A DNA stretch of 64,000 nt, from positions 138,157,875 through 138,221,874 of the forward strand of contig CM034546.1 in NCBI GenBank assembly GCA_020055645.1, in the 5' to 3' direction. The notes under the pieces are model-generated. The model worked only from the letters and a program-made list of their open reading frames with translations. It made no database searches and was not told where the DNA came from. Made by a program: the position numbers and the translations under genes. This DNA comes from Tomocerus qinae. Taxonomy: Eukaryota; Arthropoda; Collembola; Entomobryomorpha; Tomoceridae. How positions within the stretch are numbered: the first letter of the stretch is position 1; each line of letters begins with the position of its first letter. Below, one piece after another: positions 1-10,862 of this stretch.

Positions 1-317
1 CTACAATATAGAGTGGAAATTTATTACGCCTTTCTCAAAATTCATTACTTAGAATTAAAATAAATTTGCTGACATGCAATTTCAAACACTTTTAACTTTT
101 AAAGGTGGCTTTCAAGAGTTGATTGGTAAAGAAATAAATATAGCTTACAAAATTTACCCTCGAAATTAGCGTTAATTAACACCGCCGAATCTCCAAGTTA
201 ACCTCCCCGGCATTGCCATTGTCATTACTCAGGGAAGTAATAATATGCATGAACAGATAATGCATGAAAGGATTAGGAGATTGGCGATTGTTGAACATAG
301 CTCCAATGACGAGAGTT

Positions 318-583
318 TGAATATATGTTACGGGAAGTTTGTACAGACCGGACTTATATGCAAAATGCCTAGAATATATTTATGTAAAGTGGAAAACCAT
401 TTAGATTTTTAACAAACCTAACCTAATTTAAATGGATCAAACTTACTTGAAAGGACATTTGAGAGTCAACTCGCTGTTTAAAATTAAGTAAGGTTCGTTA
501 AAAATCTAAATTTTGGTTTTTCACTTTACATAATATTGTATTATTCTAGATACAAGTTTCCTGTAACATATACACATGTCTAA
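318..583. repeat. Foldback MITE, about 110-bp inverted arms
   Basis: Bases about 320-430 and 478-583 are imperfect reverse complements. Both carry the same order of blocks: a TATGTTAC..GGAA block, a CTAGAATA block, a TATGTAAAGTG block and TTTAGATTTTTAAC. The two arms are joined by a spacer of about 50 bp. There is no coding potential, so this reads as a non-autonomous inverted-repeat element. I could not fix a target-site duplication. The rest of bases 1-800 holds nothing I recognise. Confidence 0.65.
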
Positions 584-819
584 CACAGTCTAACCTACAT
601 TTTACAGGTGTCTCCACTCTCCAGTTAACCATGGAGAGAATACTTAATCACGATTTTACCGTCATTACAAATACATCCGGAATTGGAAACCATTAATTAA
701 ACATTCTTGTATTTTTTGGAGTAAATAATTAAATATACATCTGCTAAAAATCCTGTCGCTCTGTTTAGAGTTGAAGGCCATTTTGTCTGCATAAACGACC
801 AATGAAACCTGCGAAGTAG

Positions 820-827
820 TATAAAAA
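820..827 (+). promoter_or_regulatory. TATA box without an obvious gene
   Basis: TATAAAAA is preceded at about 799 by a CCAAT motif and followed at 918-921 by ATGG running straight into a consensus donor, GTAAGT. The arrangement resembles the TATA box and short first exon of the GDSL esterase gene at 23.3 kb. No plus-strand coding exon can be recognised downstream, because the next 3 kb is a minus-strand zinc-finger pseudogene. It could be a chance match or the start of a decayed or non-coding transcript. Confidence 0.3.
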
Positions 828-1511
828 CCCTTTGACCAGCTATTTTGGGGATATTTATATCATTTTTCCTTTTCATACCAGCGTCTAATAGAATTCTGCC
901 CTCAGATTAATTTCTTAATGGGTAAGTTGCCCTAAAATATATTCTCCCCAGTGTGATTTGCCATATGGATATTTACAGATATGTATAGGCTTGGACGAAA
1001 ATGTTTTATCACTGATGATTTTCCTTAGTATGAACTTGTTGGAGGGCAATTAGACTAGATTTGGAAGCAAACATCTTAAGGCATGTGCTGCACTTAAATC
1101 TCTTTCCTTTTCCGGAGTGGAGTTCACTGTGTACTTTGAGACCGTCGCGATTTACAAAATCTCTTGCACAAACAAGGCATTTATAAAGTCGTTCACCAGT
1201 GTGTGTTTTTACGTGTCGTGTTAAATGGGAACGACTGGAGAAAGATTTCTCGCAAATCGTGCAAGGGTAGGGCTTTTCTCCAGTGTGAGTTCGCAAATGA
1301 ATAGTCATGTAAGATTTATTGGCAAATCCTTTTCTGCAGATTGGACACTGGAACGATTTTCTATCACTGTGAACAGCTCAGTGGGATTTTAGATCCCTGG
1401 AGGTAAAAAATCTCTTTTCGCACTCGCCGCATTGAAAATGCTTTACTTTGACATGAACTCTTTGCTCATGTCTTTTGAGTAGTTTCTTACGGGAAAATAG
1501 GAATTTGTATG

Positions 1512-3120
1512 GCACACACAGGAATTTTTGTATGGCAAGAAATTTCATCGAACAGTCGTACATTTGTATGGTACGTTATAGAAAACCGAGGGGTATTGTA
1601 TGGAAAGTAAAGGACCTATGTATGGTACTAAGACAAAATTGTTCCTTCAAACATGTTACACTGCTGCTTCTAGATGCCCACCCATCACCCCAAAAGTGTT
1701 AGTAAAATATTCCTCGGTAGACAAGCAAAAAACTGGCCCTTTTTTAACGATTACTTACTGTCTGAGCAATATATGCAACCCGACTATTTCCCTGTCAATT
1801 TGTACTTGCCCATATTTCCTGAAACAAAATATTTGCATGCATGTTAATGGAATTTGTATTCGCTAGGTTGAAAGGTAACAAAGAAATATCAGAGGCAGCC
1901 AAGGCCGTACCTATCGGACCAAGCGAATAAAACCAGGTCGTCCAAAGAAACTGACCCAAGCTCTAAAACGACAATAAATGTATTGTCATATAACAAATCG
2001 TCCAAAAAACCGCAGTCAAAGTCTCTTCTCATTAGTGGATGGATTTGCTTTCAGCCAATAGGATTACATATTTCTGTGACAAAATTTTATATGATTTCTA
2101 TGAAGCACCCCAAGGGGGTATATTTATGTATTCATTGGTACGATGCTGCTCATTATACTCCGAATAGCTAAATACTCAATGCACCCCATTTTAATAGATG
2201 AACTTTATCTCTTGTATTTAAGACTACTTTAAGACCATAACATACAAATAGTTTACACCTTAAAAGATTATAAAATGACGAAATATTGGAAGTAATTTGT
2301 TCCTGTTAATTTCTAAATCACACAAATCAAAATGATGTACTTGCAATGACTAAATATTTACATCATCAAAGCCACAATTTTGGGGTGATGGATACCGGTA
2401 TCTCGTTTCAGCATCTGCACCTGCTCAAACGAGATTTTGTTCAGTTTCAGCACCTGCTGAAAATAGACCAAATCTCCTTCAGCACCCTGCTGAAACGAGA
2501 CAGAGAAATTTACAGCACCTGCTCAGACTAGACCATTCTCATTTCAGCACCTATTTTTAAATGTTTATAAAACATCATACCTCTATTAATATATCATAAA
2601 TGATTGTGAATCATAATTACTTACTATAAAAATTATAAATGCATCTTAATTGGCCTGATGATACATTTATGATGGTGAAGATGCATATGTGATGATTAAG
2701 ATGCATTTATAATTTTTATAGTAAGTAATTATGATTCACAATCATTTATGACATATTAATAGAGGTAAGATGTTTTATAAACATTTAAAAACAGGTGCTG
2801 AAACGAGAATGGTCTACTCTCAGCAGGTGCTGTAATTTTCTGTCTCGTTTCAGCAGGGTGCTGAAAGGAGATTTGGTCTATTTTCAGCAGGTGCTGGAAC
2901 TGAACAAAATCTCGTTTCAGCAGGTGCAGATGCTGAAACGAGATCCCGGTGTGATGGGTGGGCATCTAGAAGCAGCAGTGTAACATGTTTGAAGGAACAA
3001 TTTTGTCTTAATACCATACATAGGTCCTTTACTTTCAATACAATACCCCTCGGTTTTCTATAACGTACCATAAATGTACGACTGTTCGATGAAACTTGCC
3101 ATACAAAGATTCCTGTGTCT
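1512..3120. mobile_element. Large foldback element with repetitive arms
   Basis: The right arm (about 2690-3120) is the reverse complement of a left arm made of 1512-1696 plus 2391-2665. The two left pieces are separated by a later insertion (1697-2390). The outer ends share an ACACAGGAAT block followed by TTTGTATGGCAAG. The inner parts of both arms are tandem repeats around CAGCACCTGCTGAAACGAGA. The central spacer is only about 25 bp, so a single strand could fold into a stem of more than 400 bp. It has no transposase of its own and lies inside the zinc-finger pseudogene. Confidence 0.85.
1697..2390 (+). mobile_element. Decayed Tc1/mariner-like transposon nested in the foldback element
   Basis: This block interrupts the left arm of the foldback element and has short inverted ends, CACCCCAAAA at the left and TTTTGGGGTG at the right. 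Around 1862-1975 the translation shows a helix-turn-helix-like stretch (LKGNKEISEAAKAV) followed by KPGRPKKLT. A GRPxK linker of this kind is typical of Tc1/mariner transposase DNA-binding domains. Beyond it the frame is lost and no DDE/D catalytic core survives. It is a dead remnant. The family assignment rests on one short motif and on the ends, so it is moderate. Confidence 0.6.
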
Positions 3121-3156
3121 GCCAATTACGTTAATTCGCAGCCGTTTCTTACTTCA

Positions 3157-3247
3157 GTACCGTATTTAGAAGTCGATTTCGGAGGGGGCAATGATATCAT
3201 AGGACAATATATATTAGGCATAATCGCGCGAAGTGCGAAAAATTTCA
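3157..3247. repeat. Truncated copy of the 7242-7479 MITE
   Basis: The segment starts CAGTACCGTATTTAGAAG and matches 7242-7332 closely, including a GCGCGAAGTGCGAAAA block. It sits between the foldback element and a zinc finger, so it forms part of the insertion damage. The distal end present in the 7.2-kb copy is missing here. Confidence 0.7.
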
Positions 3248-4275
3248 AAAACTCCATTTCAGTATTATGGAGTTTTGAATGGACACCAAGGTCACCTGCG
3301 GTTGTAAAACTCTTTTTGCAAACATTGCAACTATAAGGCTTCTCTCCTGTGTGGATTCGCATGTGAATCGGTAGGTATGATTTGTAAACAAGTGAATTTT
3401 CACAAAAGGGCATTTATTAAAATCTCTTTCTTTCACGTGTGTTTGTCTATGATGACCTAGGTCGTTGGATTTTGAAATTTTTTTTATCACAATCAGTGCA
3501 GCCAAATGGTTTTTCTCCAGTGTGCATCCGAACCGAATGTGCATTGCTTTGCTAATTAGTTGAGTCCGTAAAAGTCTTTTCGCAAATATGGCACTTAACA
3601 GGCCGTTCCCCATAAAGTCTTCTTACATGTCTTGCCAAATTGCCACTGTGAATTTGTGTGGACAGAGAGAGAACATTGAAATAATCTATCCCCTCTGTGG
3701 ACACGCAAATGGATTGTCACACTGCAATGCGTTGAAAACTTCTTATTGCACAAGTGGCAGGGAAATGAGGATCTATCTCCCTCGGGCGTGTGGCGGGTCC
3801 GTACGTGGGATTTCACTTCCGAGACACTGGCAAATCTCTTATCACATACTGGACACATTTTTGACTTTTCTTCTGTGTGACGGATGAGATCGTCTTGCAG
3901 ACTGTTTTGTGTCATAAATTGTTTGGAGCAAAACACGCAACGAAAATCCTTTTCAAGGGAATGACGTCGTTTGTGAGTCTCCAAAACATTTTCCTCCATA
4001 AATAGCTTTCCACATGTTGGATATTTAAACTTTTTCTCTCCATGGCGACGACCCTTGATTACGTAACGAGTAGCTTTGTGTGTCAATCTACTTACAGAAA
4101 CAATGTCACGGACCTTAATAAACTTTGCTGTCTTTTGTTGACCTTTTGTATTTCTGAATGATTCATCAACAGTATAAAGTCTCTCCAACCTAACAGTCAA
4201 TTTTCTGTGAAAAAAATGTTTTGGTATTATATGGTATACTAGCCGGTAACAGGACCCAGCCCCTGTTATAGCCAA

Positions 4276-5318
4276 GCTAGTGAGTGGACAAAGAGCAATG
4301 ATTAAAAGCTGCTTTCCAGTACGTCATCATTTTTCGATGATGGATATAATCAGTTTAAGCTCGAAAAGATGCATTTAAACATTCTCCCGTAAGGATATTA
4401 GGCCAATTTTTTCATGATTTTGCACTTTCCATATTTTCCAATGCAAGTCATTTTCATATCCTATTTATTACTTTCATTGTTTTCATAATCCGGCCCTGCA
4501 TTCACGGCACAAAAACTTCCATCTATTTTCCAATAACTAAGCTGTACATTGAGTCGCATTTTACTCTGAGTTAGAGTTGGTCAAAGTCATTCAACAACTA
4601 AAATAATGCCACACAATTATGTCAATTACCATCACAGCAGTAAAAATGCACTTAATGGTAGGAATGGTAAGTTATGACAAATCATTCACAAAACTAAACC
4701 AAGGCAAACTTATTTTTAATTAATATTTTAGTACACGAACAAATGATTTATAGTATTTTTTGGGGTAATATGAGACTCGTAACCTTTGGTCTAGTTTTGA
4801 TGCCTAAACGTTTTGAAATTCAATAGCAATACTGTGACCTAGTGTTAATAATCACGACTTTATATTCTCATTTGAAGTGCATTGGCACGAAAACATCCTG
4901 CTACATGCATAAAAATACAAACGGACGCGGGTATACATACGGAATTATTTACGCGCATGTCCGACTGCGCGTTTATGTTATAGGATGTCCTACGTTCCGT
5001 AATTAGGATGCAGAGATAATGCAAAATCATTCTCGTAATCATAATTACTATATATTATAATGCCTACTTGCTATAATATTATGCATGATTGAGTACTGTG
5101 TTGGTAGCTTTAATGTATTTAGAGGACAGTGTTTTACTAACAAATGGTTAATACACTTAATATATAGTGAATATTGGTTATATCAATGCACGGTTAAGGT
5201 TTTCTGATGTGTGTTTTGTACAAAGTTACAGTACTATTTGATTGATATTAAGAAATGATTAATTGATTTTTCTTATTTGGTTCAAATTCATATTATTATA
5301 TTAAATATATATTATTAT
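4276..5318. other. Stretch without recognisable genes
   Basis: AT-rich non-coding DNA. The only open frame (4860-5042) is short, without domain or splice context. The same applies to 5914-6717 beyond the repeat copies listed separately. Confidence 0.5.
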
Positions 5319-5633
5319 ATAGTGAACCCAGCTAAGGGGGTAGAATCTAGTACACAAGTAAATTTCTTTAGGCCACCCATCACAGTAACAAAAACAATTC
5401 CAAAAATCATCGGTACTTCACTAAGGTTTTTATGTTAACCAGTACTACATATTTTTATTTAATTCTACAAAAAAGGTGAGCAAACTGGCACAAAGAAATC
5501 AATGGGGCATTAAAAAGTAACAGCAACTCTACTAAAAAATGCTAAAAATATAAAACAATTTGTCGATTTAGCAGAACTAATTTGCATTAGAAGTTTTGAA
5601 ATGCTAATTAATACACACATTACGATCATTACA
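5319..5633 (-). repeat. Dispersed repeat, copy A (internally deleted)
   Basis: Read on the minus strand, this starts with a TGTAATGATCGTAATG block and ends in CTGGGTTCACTA, matching the ends of the longer copies at 53381-53968 and 55689-56262. About 260 bp of the interior of those copies is missing. The flank beyond 5634 (GCGAACTGGGACATTT) also resembles the flank of the 53.4-kb copy, so the original unit may be larger. Confidence 0.65.
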
Positions 5634-5787
5634 AAATGTCCCAGTTCGCTAATCATTACCATTCAATCGCCAATAATCAATTTTTAGGTGAATGTCTATT
5701 ATTGTTTTGATGTCATAATAATTTATGAAACAACTCTAACTCATTTCGTTGGTTTAGAGGAAGTGAGCATGCGCATTTTGGTTTGAA

Positions 5788-5913
5788 GGAACCTGCATAT
5801 ATTACTTGTGTAGTTGTTGGGGGAGGAGGAGGTGGAATCCAAAAGTGTTACAGTCAGCACTGCGTTACAAATTGGGGAGGGCGTTTTGCATTACGTAATG
5901 TATGCAAGTTTCC
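5788..5913 (-). mobile_element. Small MITE, copy 1
   Basis: A 126-bp element with inverted ends around GGAACCTGCATATATTAC and its complement. It is the reverse complement of the element at 54017-54137, and both contain the block AACACTTTTGG. There is no coding capacity, and the transposon family is not identified. Confidence 0.65.
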
Positions 5914-6717
5914 TAATCTCTCCTACCAGACATACATACATAGATAGATTGGTAAATTTATTGCTTTATCTCTTTTCTGTGTTTATAATATAAAGAGATT
6001 AGCCTATTATATCATCATTGATATACTATTCATATTAATCCATTTATAAACATTTCTAATTTATTTCATTACATTATAGTAGGGTATAATTTTAAATATA
6101 TTCCAAAAAAGGCCCTCAAATCGGTACTTTAAAAGTAATTGAAATTGATCTTCAATAAGGAAACAAAGCCGAAGATTTCATATTTTTTTAGTGTAAATTA
6201 TAAAATATTTTAATAAGAGTGAAAATGTAATCCAGAATTTGAATGGAATGTTTATTTTTGCAGAATAGTGCGTACCTAGGTAAAATTGAATTATCTTATC
6301 ATAATCTAGGTAAATCCTAATCTGCAAATCCAAATGACGATTAACCACTATAGTATCTCGTAGGTACTTATATGGAGAGCTAATTTTTGATCATTTTTAT
6401 AATCCCCACGCCCCACATTGACCAAAAAGTTTCATTTTGTACATAATTGTTTATTTTCAATAGAAATGACAACGACTTTATTCACAAAAAAAGTTACGTA
6501 TCCCAATAGAATAGAGAATAAAAGTTAAAAAACAATGATACTATACTGTACATTTGTTCTAAATTAAATATTATTTTTATTTACTATAATTGCATTTCCT
6601 AAAACAAATGAGTGTTGAGTGTTATATGGAAATAACTAAAAAATAAGCTTTATGTTTATCATTTTCAGCAAACTGGGGTTTTGTAGCTTGGTGAGTGTTT
6701 TACAAACTAAAAATTAC

Positions 6718-7852
6718 TGACCTGAATCTTAGTAATAACTATAATAAATAACTTATGGATTATATTGAAAGTGGGTGTAAAACAAAGGAATTTGGCAGTT
6801 CGTACAAAGGCTTTGGCAGTTAGGCCATAAAGGAATTTAGCATTAAATTAAAGAATTAGTATTTAAAGAAAGGAAAGTGGCTGTTTTCGCGTAAAAGAAT
6901 TGGCAGTTTTTCTATAAAAGATTTCAGCAGTAGTCAATAAAGGTAAGTGTACATTAAAATAAAGAGTCCATGTAGTCGACTGGCTCCAGTGGTATTTTTG
7001 GCATAATTATTTTCCACATGAAAGATATGCTCAAACATGTTATATATTCTTGGTATAGCATTTTATTTCCATTGTCAATATTAATGTACTATTTTCAGGA
7101 TTGGCATTTTTATCGGTTGACAATTATTATTAACCACTGTGAATGTTCAAATAACCCAAAGTTCATAAATTATTGATCTATAGCCAGTTAAAGTTGAACC
7201 TAATTCTACAATTTTCTTATCAAACAAGTTAACCCTGTACCCAGTACCGTATTTAGAAGTCGATTTCGGAAGGGGCAATGACGTCATACACCTATATGCA
7301 ATAGGTATATTCACGCGAAGCGCGAAAAATTTTGGCTTATTTTGCCTAAAATACTTGAGAAATAGTAAATTTGCGTTTTGGTATTTTGAGAAAAAATTTT
7401 CTCGTTTCTTGAATTGCAGTAATTCAAGAAACGAGAAAATTTTGCCCTCGATTCCCCCCCCCCTACAATACAGCATTAACTGTACCCTTTACTCAGGCGA
7501 GATTTCTGTTACTGATTGCTGTTAAGTTTTAGTGCTAACTTTCATTGAAATACATTCAAGAATTCATTCTGGTCTAGATGGCGTCTATATTTCTCATATC
7601 TTGTTATTGTGAGCCTACATACGATTACCCTATTTTGGTGAGATTCCCCTATTTTAATGAAACTGAAAAACTGACGATTCCTTTTCGGCCTACTGCTACG
7701 AGCCTTTTTGCCTACTGTTGAATCCTTTGTTGCTCAACTGCCGTTTCCTTTATTCAAATGCCACAATTAGTCAAACTGCCATTTTCCTTTATTTTACCCC
7801 CACTTTAATTCATATCCATAACTTATTATTACGATTAACTCAAAAGGTCAAT
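6718..7852. mobile_element. Foldback element with minisatellite arms (GGAATTTGGCAGTT type)
   Basis: The left arm (about 6718-6960) has degenerate tandem units around AAAGGAATTTGGCAGTT. The right arm (about 7610-7852) carries the reverse complement, and both share outer sequence ACTTATGGAT. The interior contains a separate MITE (7242-7479). No transposase is visible. It is a second example in this window of an element whose inverted arms are built from short repeats. Confidence 0.7.
7242..7479. mobile_element. hAT-like MITE with a perfect internal hairpin
   Basis: It starts CAGTACCGTATTTAG and its far end is an imperfect inverted match (complement of AATGCTGTATTGTAG). CTGTACC occurs immediately outside both ends, compatible with a 7-8 bp target duplication. 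The interior holds perfect 23-bp inverted repeats at 7393-7415 and 7421-7443 around a 5-base loop, and a poly-C run near the right end. The hAT assignment rests on the CAG start and the duplication length. Confidence 0.6.
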
Positions 7853-7884
7853 GTCATAGTTGATGTAATGAAATCATGCCTTTG

Positions 7885-10862
7885 TTACCAAATACCGAAC
7901 CGTCGGGGTTTTCGGTTGTAGGTGTCCCAGTTACTTTCATTGTATCTCGTTTGACCTGTGTTAGGATACTTCGGACCGAATTTGTTTGTATTTCCTCCCC
8001 TGTCGTTTAAAATGGAATAAAACTTGTCGTGAGTGATTTCCAGAGATGTGATTGTCCTAAACTTGGAGTCGAAGCCTCTCCGCTTACAGATCTCTTTGTA
8101 CATTCTCTGAGCTACGAACAAAAGGCTCTCCCGCTGCTGGGCACAAAAATGAATCTCAGCCTCCGCAACCAAATTTTCTTTTCCGCTGACGTCACAACAG
8201 GAAAATGTCACTTTCAAGTAGTTTGTGTCTCTTTTGTGATCCAGCAGCTCCTCCTCCAGCTTCTTCAACATGGGCCTTAAAAGGAGTTCTAGTTGAGTTC
8301 TTAATTCTTTGTTAGTCGTAATGCCTAAAATGATTTACAAAATTATCGGTTACAACAGCTCCAATTTAAAAATCTAAGGGTGGCAGAGGCGGCTTTCCCA
8401 CTGGGCTGACTGGGCAGTTGCCCAGGGCCTCACGCTTAGGAGGCCTCGCTGACAAAAATAAATTTAAAGTTGTTTCTGTTGATTTCATTTCAGAAACACT
8501 GATTTGGCTTAAGTTGTACGCTTTGATGGGGTATATTTACAGATTAAAATTTGTACAGCTTTATCACTGCACAATTTGTATTAATTCAAGGAAGAAAAGT
8601 TTAATAATTCGACTCCTGGCAAATCCTGCCCAAATATACCAAACTATTCAAACCAAATTGTTTTATTCGCAAAGGCTTGGAAACGAATGGCTTGATTGGG
8701 AAAATAAAGAAACAAAAAATGTTGTAGATATTTGTTGGAGTCTAAAAAATGTGAATAGAGTGGAACAAGGACGTATAGAGGGATGGGCTTTAAAGCCCCC
8801 CCGAAATCCAAGAAAAATGGGATTTTTTTCTCAACTCTGCGCGATTATTTTCCATTTTCTATTGGAAGTCTTAAGCCCCTCCCCCCCCCGAAACTCAGTT
8901 CTGTATAAGTGCTTGAAGTGGAATATTGTTAAAAAATACTTCACCTTTTAGATTATAATAATATCATGTGCAACATTTTTCGGCTCTTTATTTTTTTCCA
9001 GTATGAATTCTCATGACGGTTGGTTGTTATTAGCAAATAGAAAAACTTACAAAGCCGATAATTAGAAAAGGTGAAATTCTGCAAAATCGGGTTGGGATTA
9101 ATTTCAGTATTGCAAATTCCCCTGGAAGACTGATAGATCTTAATAGCAGTTTCGTGAGGAAAACGAAATTTTAGAGCTGGCAGCGGAACGCGTGCGAGTT
9201 GCCACAAATTACTGGCAAAGTTGTCCTTCAATTTCAATTGGCAATGGTCATCGATTCCTGGGAGGGAGGAGACCGGAATTTGGTGAGAAATTCTTTGCAT
9301 CCCTGACCTCGTTAAAGCGGTCAATGTTCTTCCTTGACGATGGAAATCGCAAGCCAGTTTGGCCAGAAGCATGTTCGGAGCTACAGAAGCTGAACATCTG
9401 ATCCCAATACAATTTTCCAACTCAGTAACAATCCTGCTCATTATACTGGCTCCGAATAAAACATTTAATAAGTATAAATCCTCTACAGGCATAGAAGTCC
9501 ATGCAAAATCCAACCGCGGATCCCATCCAGGACTCAATGTGAATGCATCAGAATCTTCCAAGTACAGTTGATTTTCAGAAACTAAATGTCGAGTGATATA
9601 TTCTAACCGAAGCATTATTTGACGGTAATCGAACTGTTTATCATGTTCTAGATAAACATTTTCATAATCGTTAAAACAAGGTGGGAAGGGATCCCGAGAC
9701 TTTTGGCGATCTCGATTTTGACTCAGTTGACGTTCAATATTCTTTGTCAAATCCAGATAACATTCGTCCGGAGAAAAATATTGATAAGGAATTTTTCGCA
9801 CGTCACAAAATGTTTTTATAGCTTCTGTGATTTCCCAAGATATTTTTTTGTCTTCGATGCTTCCTTCCGGTTTAAAAATAACATTAATATTAGGTGAAAT
9901 TGACTCGGCTTCTTTCAACGTATAGGATAGTGATACGCCGATTTTAGCAGCCCCAAGAGAAACAGCCAGAATTCTACAAAAAACAAATTAAAAATTCCAA
10001 TTGACATACTACGGGCCAAAAAATTACGAAATTTTTAGCAAACCCAAACCGTTAGCCAATCAGTATTAAACCAGTTTCACTATTTACAATTTTTATGTAT
10101 TGTTTTCTTATGTTCTGTGTTGTGGGTATACCACTACTTGTTTAATTCTATTACATGAAATGTCTAGTTGTAAATGCAATTTTAAATAATTATGAATATT
10201 GTTCAAGTCAAGATTTTAAATTACTTATACACCCATTAAAAATTAATAGCTCTTAAAATTGAGATAGCCATATTACATAATATTATTAGTCAATAAAATA
10301 CCTGATCTGAATTTAAAAAAATGTCTATTGAATAATTTAATGTTTTCTTGATGCTTTAGCTATAAATATCTTTATTTATCGATAAATATCATTTCGATTT
10401 AAAAGTCTATTTACATTTATATAACCACACAATTCAATTAGACGAAATAGAAAAGTAAAGATATGCCTAGGTATCCCTTAAGGAAGAAGAACTTCAAACT
10501 ACAAGAAAAATTACGCACGGCTTAATGTTAGATATACGAGTAGCATGCGATCATATAGCGATCATACATAGTATGTGATCAAATAGCATTTTGGACGACT
10601 TTTAAAATTTTTTTATAATAGTTCAAAAACAGGTTCATTCTGATCACCTTCTTCTTGCTAATGGCACATTCTTAACTTTTAGTGAAAAAATTTATGTAAG
10701 GAACATTCACCTGTTTTTAATAAATTAAAGTAGAAATACTTACTTTCCAGTAGTGTCGGCCACAAGAAAAGGAGTGTCTTTTAAAAATGGATATTTTCTT
10801 TCCCAAAGCTGGGAAGCAAAAGAATCCACATTTATATATCCAATGAAAGTAGATTTTTCCAT
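7885..10862 (-). CDS. Y-family DNA polymerase (eta-like), active-site degenerate
   Basis: Three exons give an uninterrupted 493-residue protein: 10862-10744, 9973-9051 and 8324-7885. Both introns have GT-AG ends and the phases match. The Y-family layout is clear: an N-terminal palm strand, an SPDECYLDL motif at about residues 107-115 (normally SxDEAYxDLT), a CSASVAPNMLLAKLAC palm stretch, helix-hairpin region and a little-finger domain in exon 3. Y-family enzymes copy damaged DNA in the nucleus. Against well-known pol eta landmarks, the first metal-binding Asp is Asn11, the sugar-gate Phe position is Ala16, and the finger residues matching human Tyr52, Arg55 and Arg61 read Leu, Ala and Leu. 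The catalytic Asp-Glu pair (about 109-110) remains. No C-terminal UBZ or PIP motif is seen, and the protein stops about 280 residues short of human pol eta. It could be a pseudoenzyme or a decaying copy with frame still open. Start chosen: Met just before the first palm strand. Confidence 0.8.
8770..8905. repeat. Degenerate poly-C/poly-G MITE in polymerase intron 2
   Basis: Within the intron, a block with GCCCCCCCG near 8797 and CCCCCCCCCG near 8889 flanks an AT-rich core. It resembles the other CAG-ended, C-rich MITEs in the window. At 8395-8450 a second fragment (GGGCAGTTGCCCAGGGCC) has related sequence at 32075-32130 (GGGCCCTCACGCG). Boundaries are uncertain. Confidence 0.4.

Larger units (their letters stand above)
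1009..4275 (-). pseudogene. C2H2 zinc-finger array, broken and split by transposons
   Basis: Reading from about 4190 down to 1009, roughly a dozen C2H2 fingers can be followed, with standard H-T-G-E-K-P-type linkers in several (for example around 3330 and 1280). C2H2 arrays bind DNA or RNA in the nucleus. The gene is damaged. Fingers near 4010 and 3930 lack a Cys or His. The frame changes near 3600 and again between 3600 and 3400. An in-frame TGA at about 1378-1380 interrupts a finger between its two histidines. About 1.7 kb of transposon (1512-3120 plus 3157-3247) splits another finger. The final finger has Ala in place of a zinc-binding His. No N-terminal domain such as ZAD or BTB is visible. 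I call it a pseudogene with high confidence and cannot say which zinc-finger gene it came from. Confidence 0.8.

Noticed and set aside
8418-8951. 177-codon plus-strand open frame
   Set aside because: It lies within polymerase intron 2, spans MITE sequence and has no recognisable domain.
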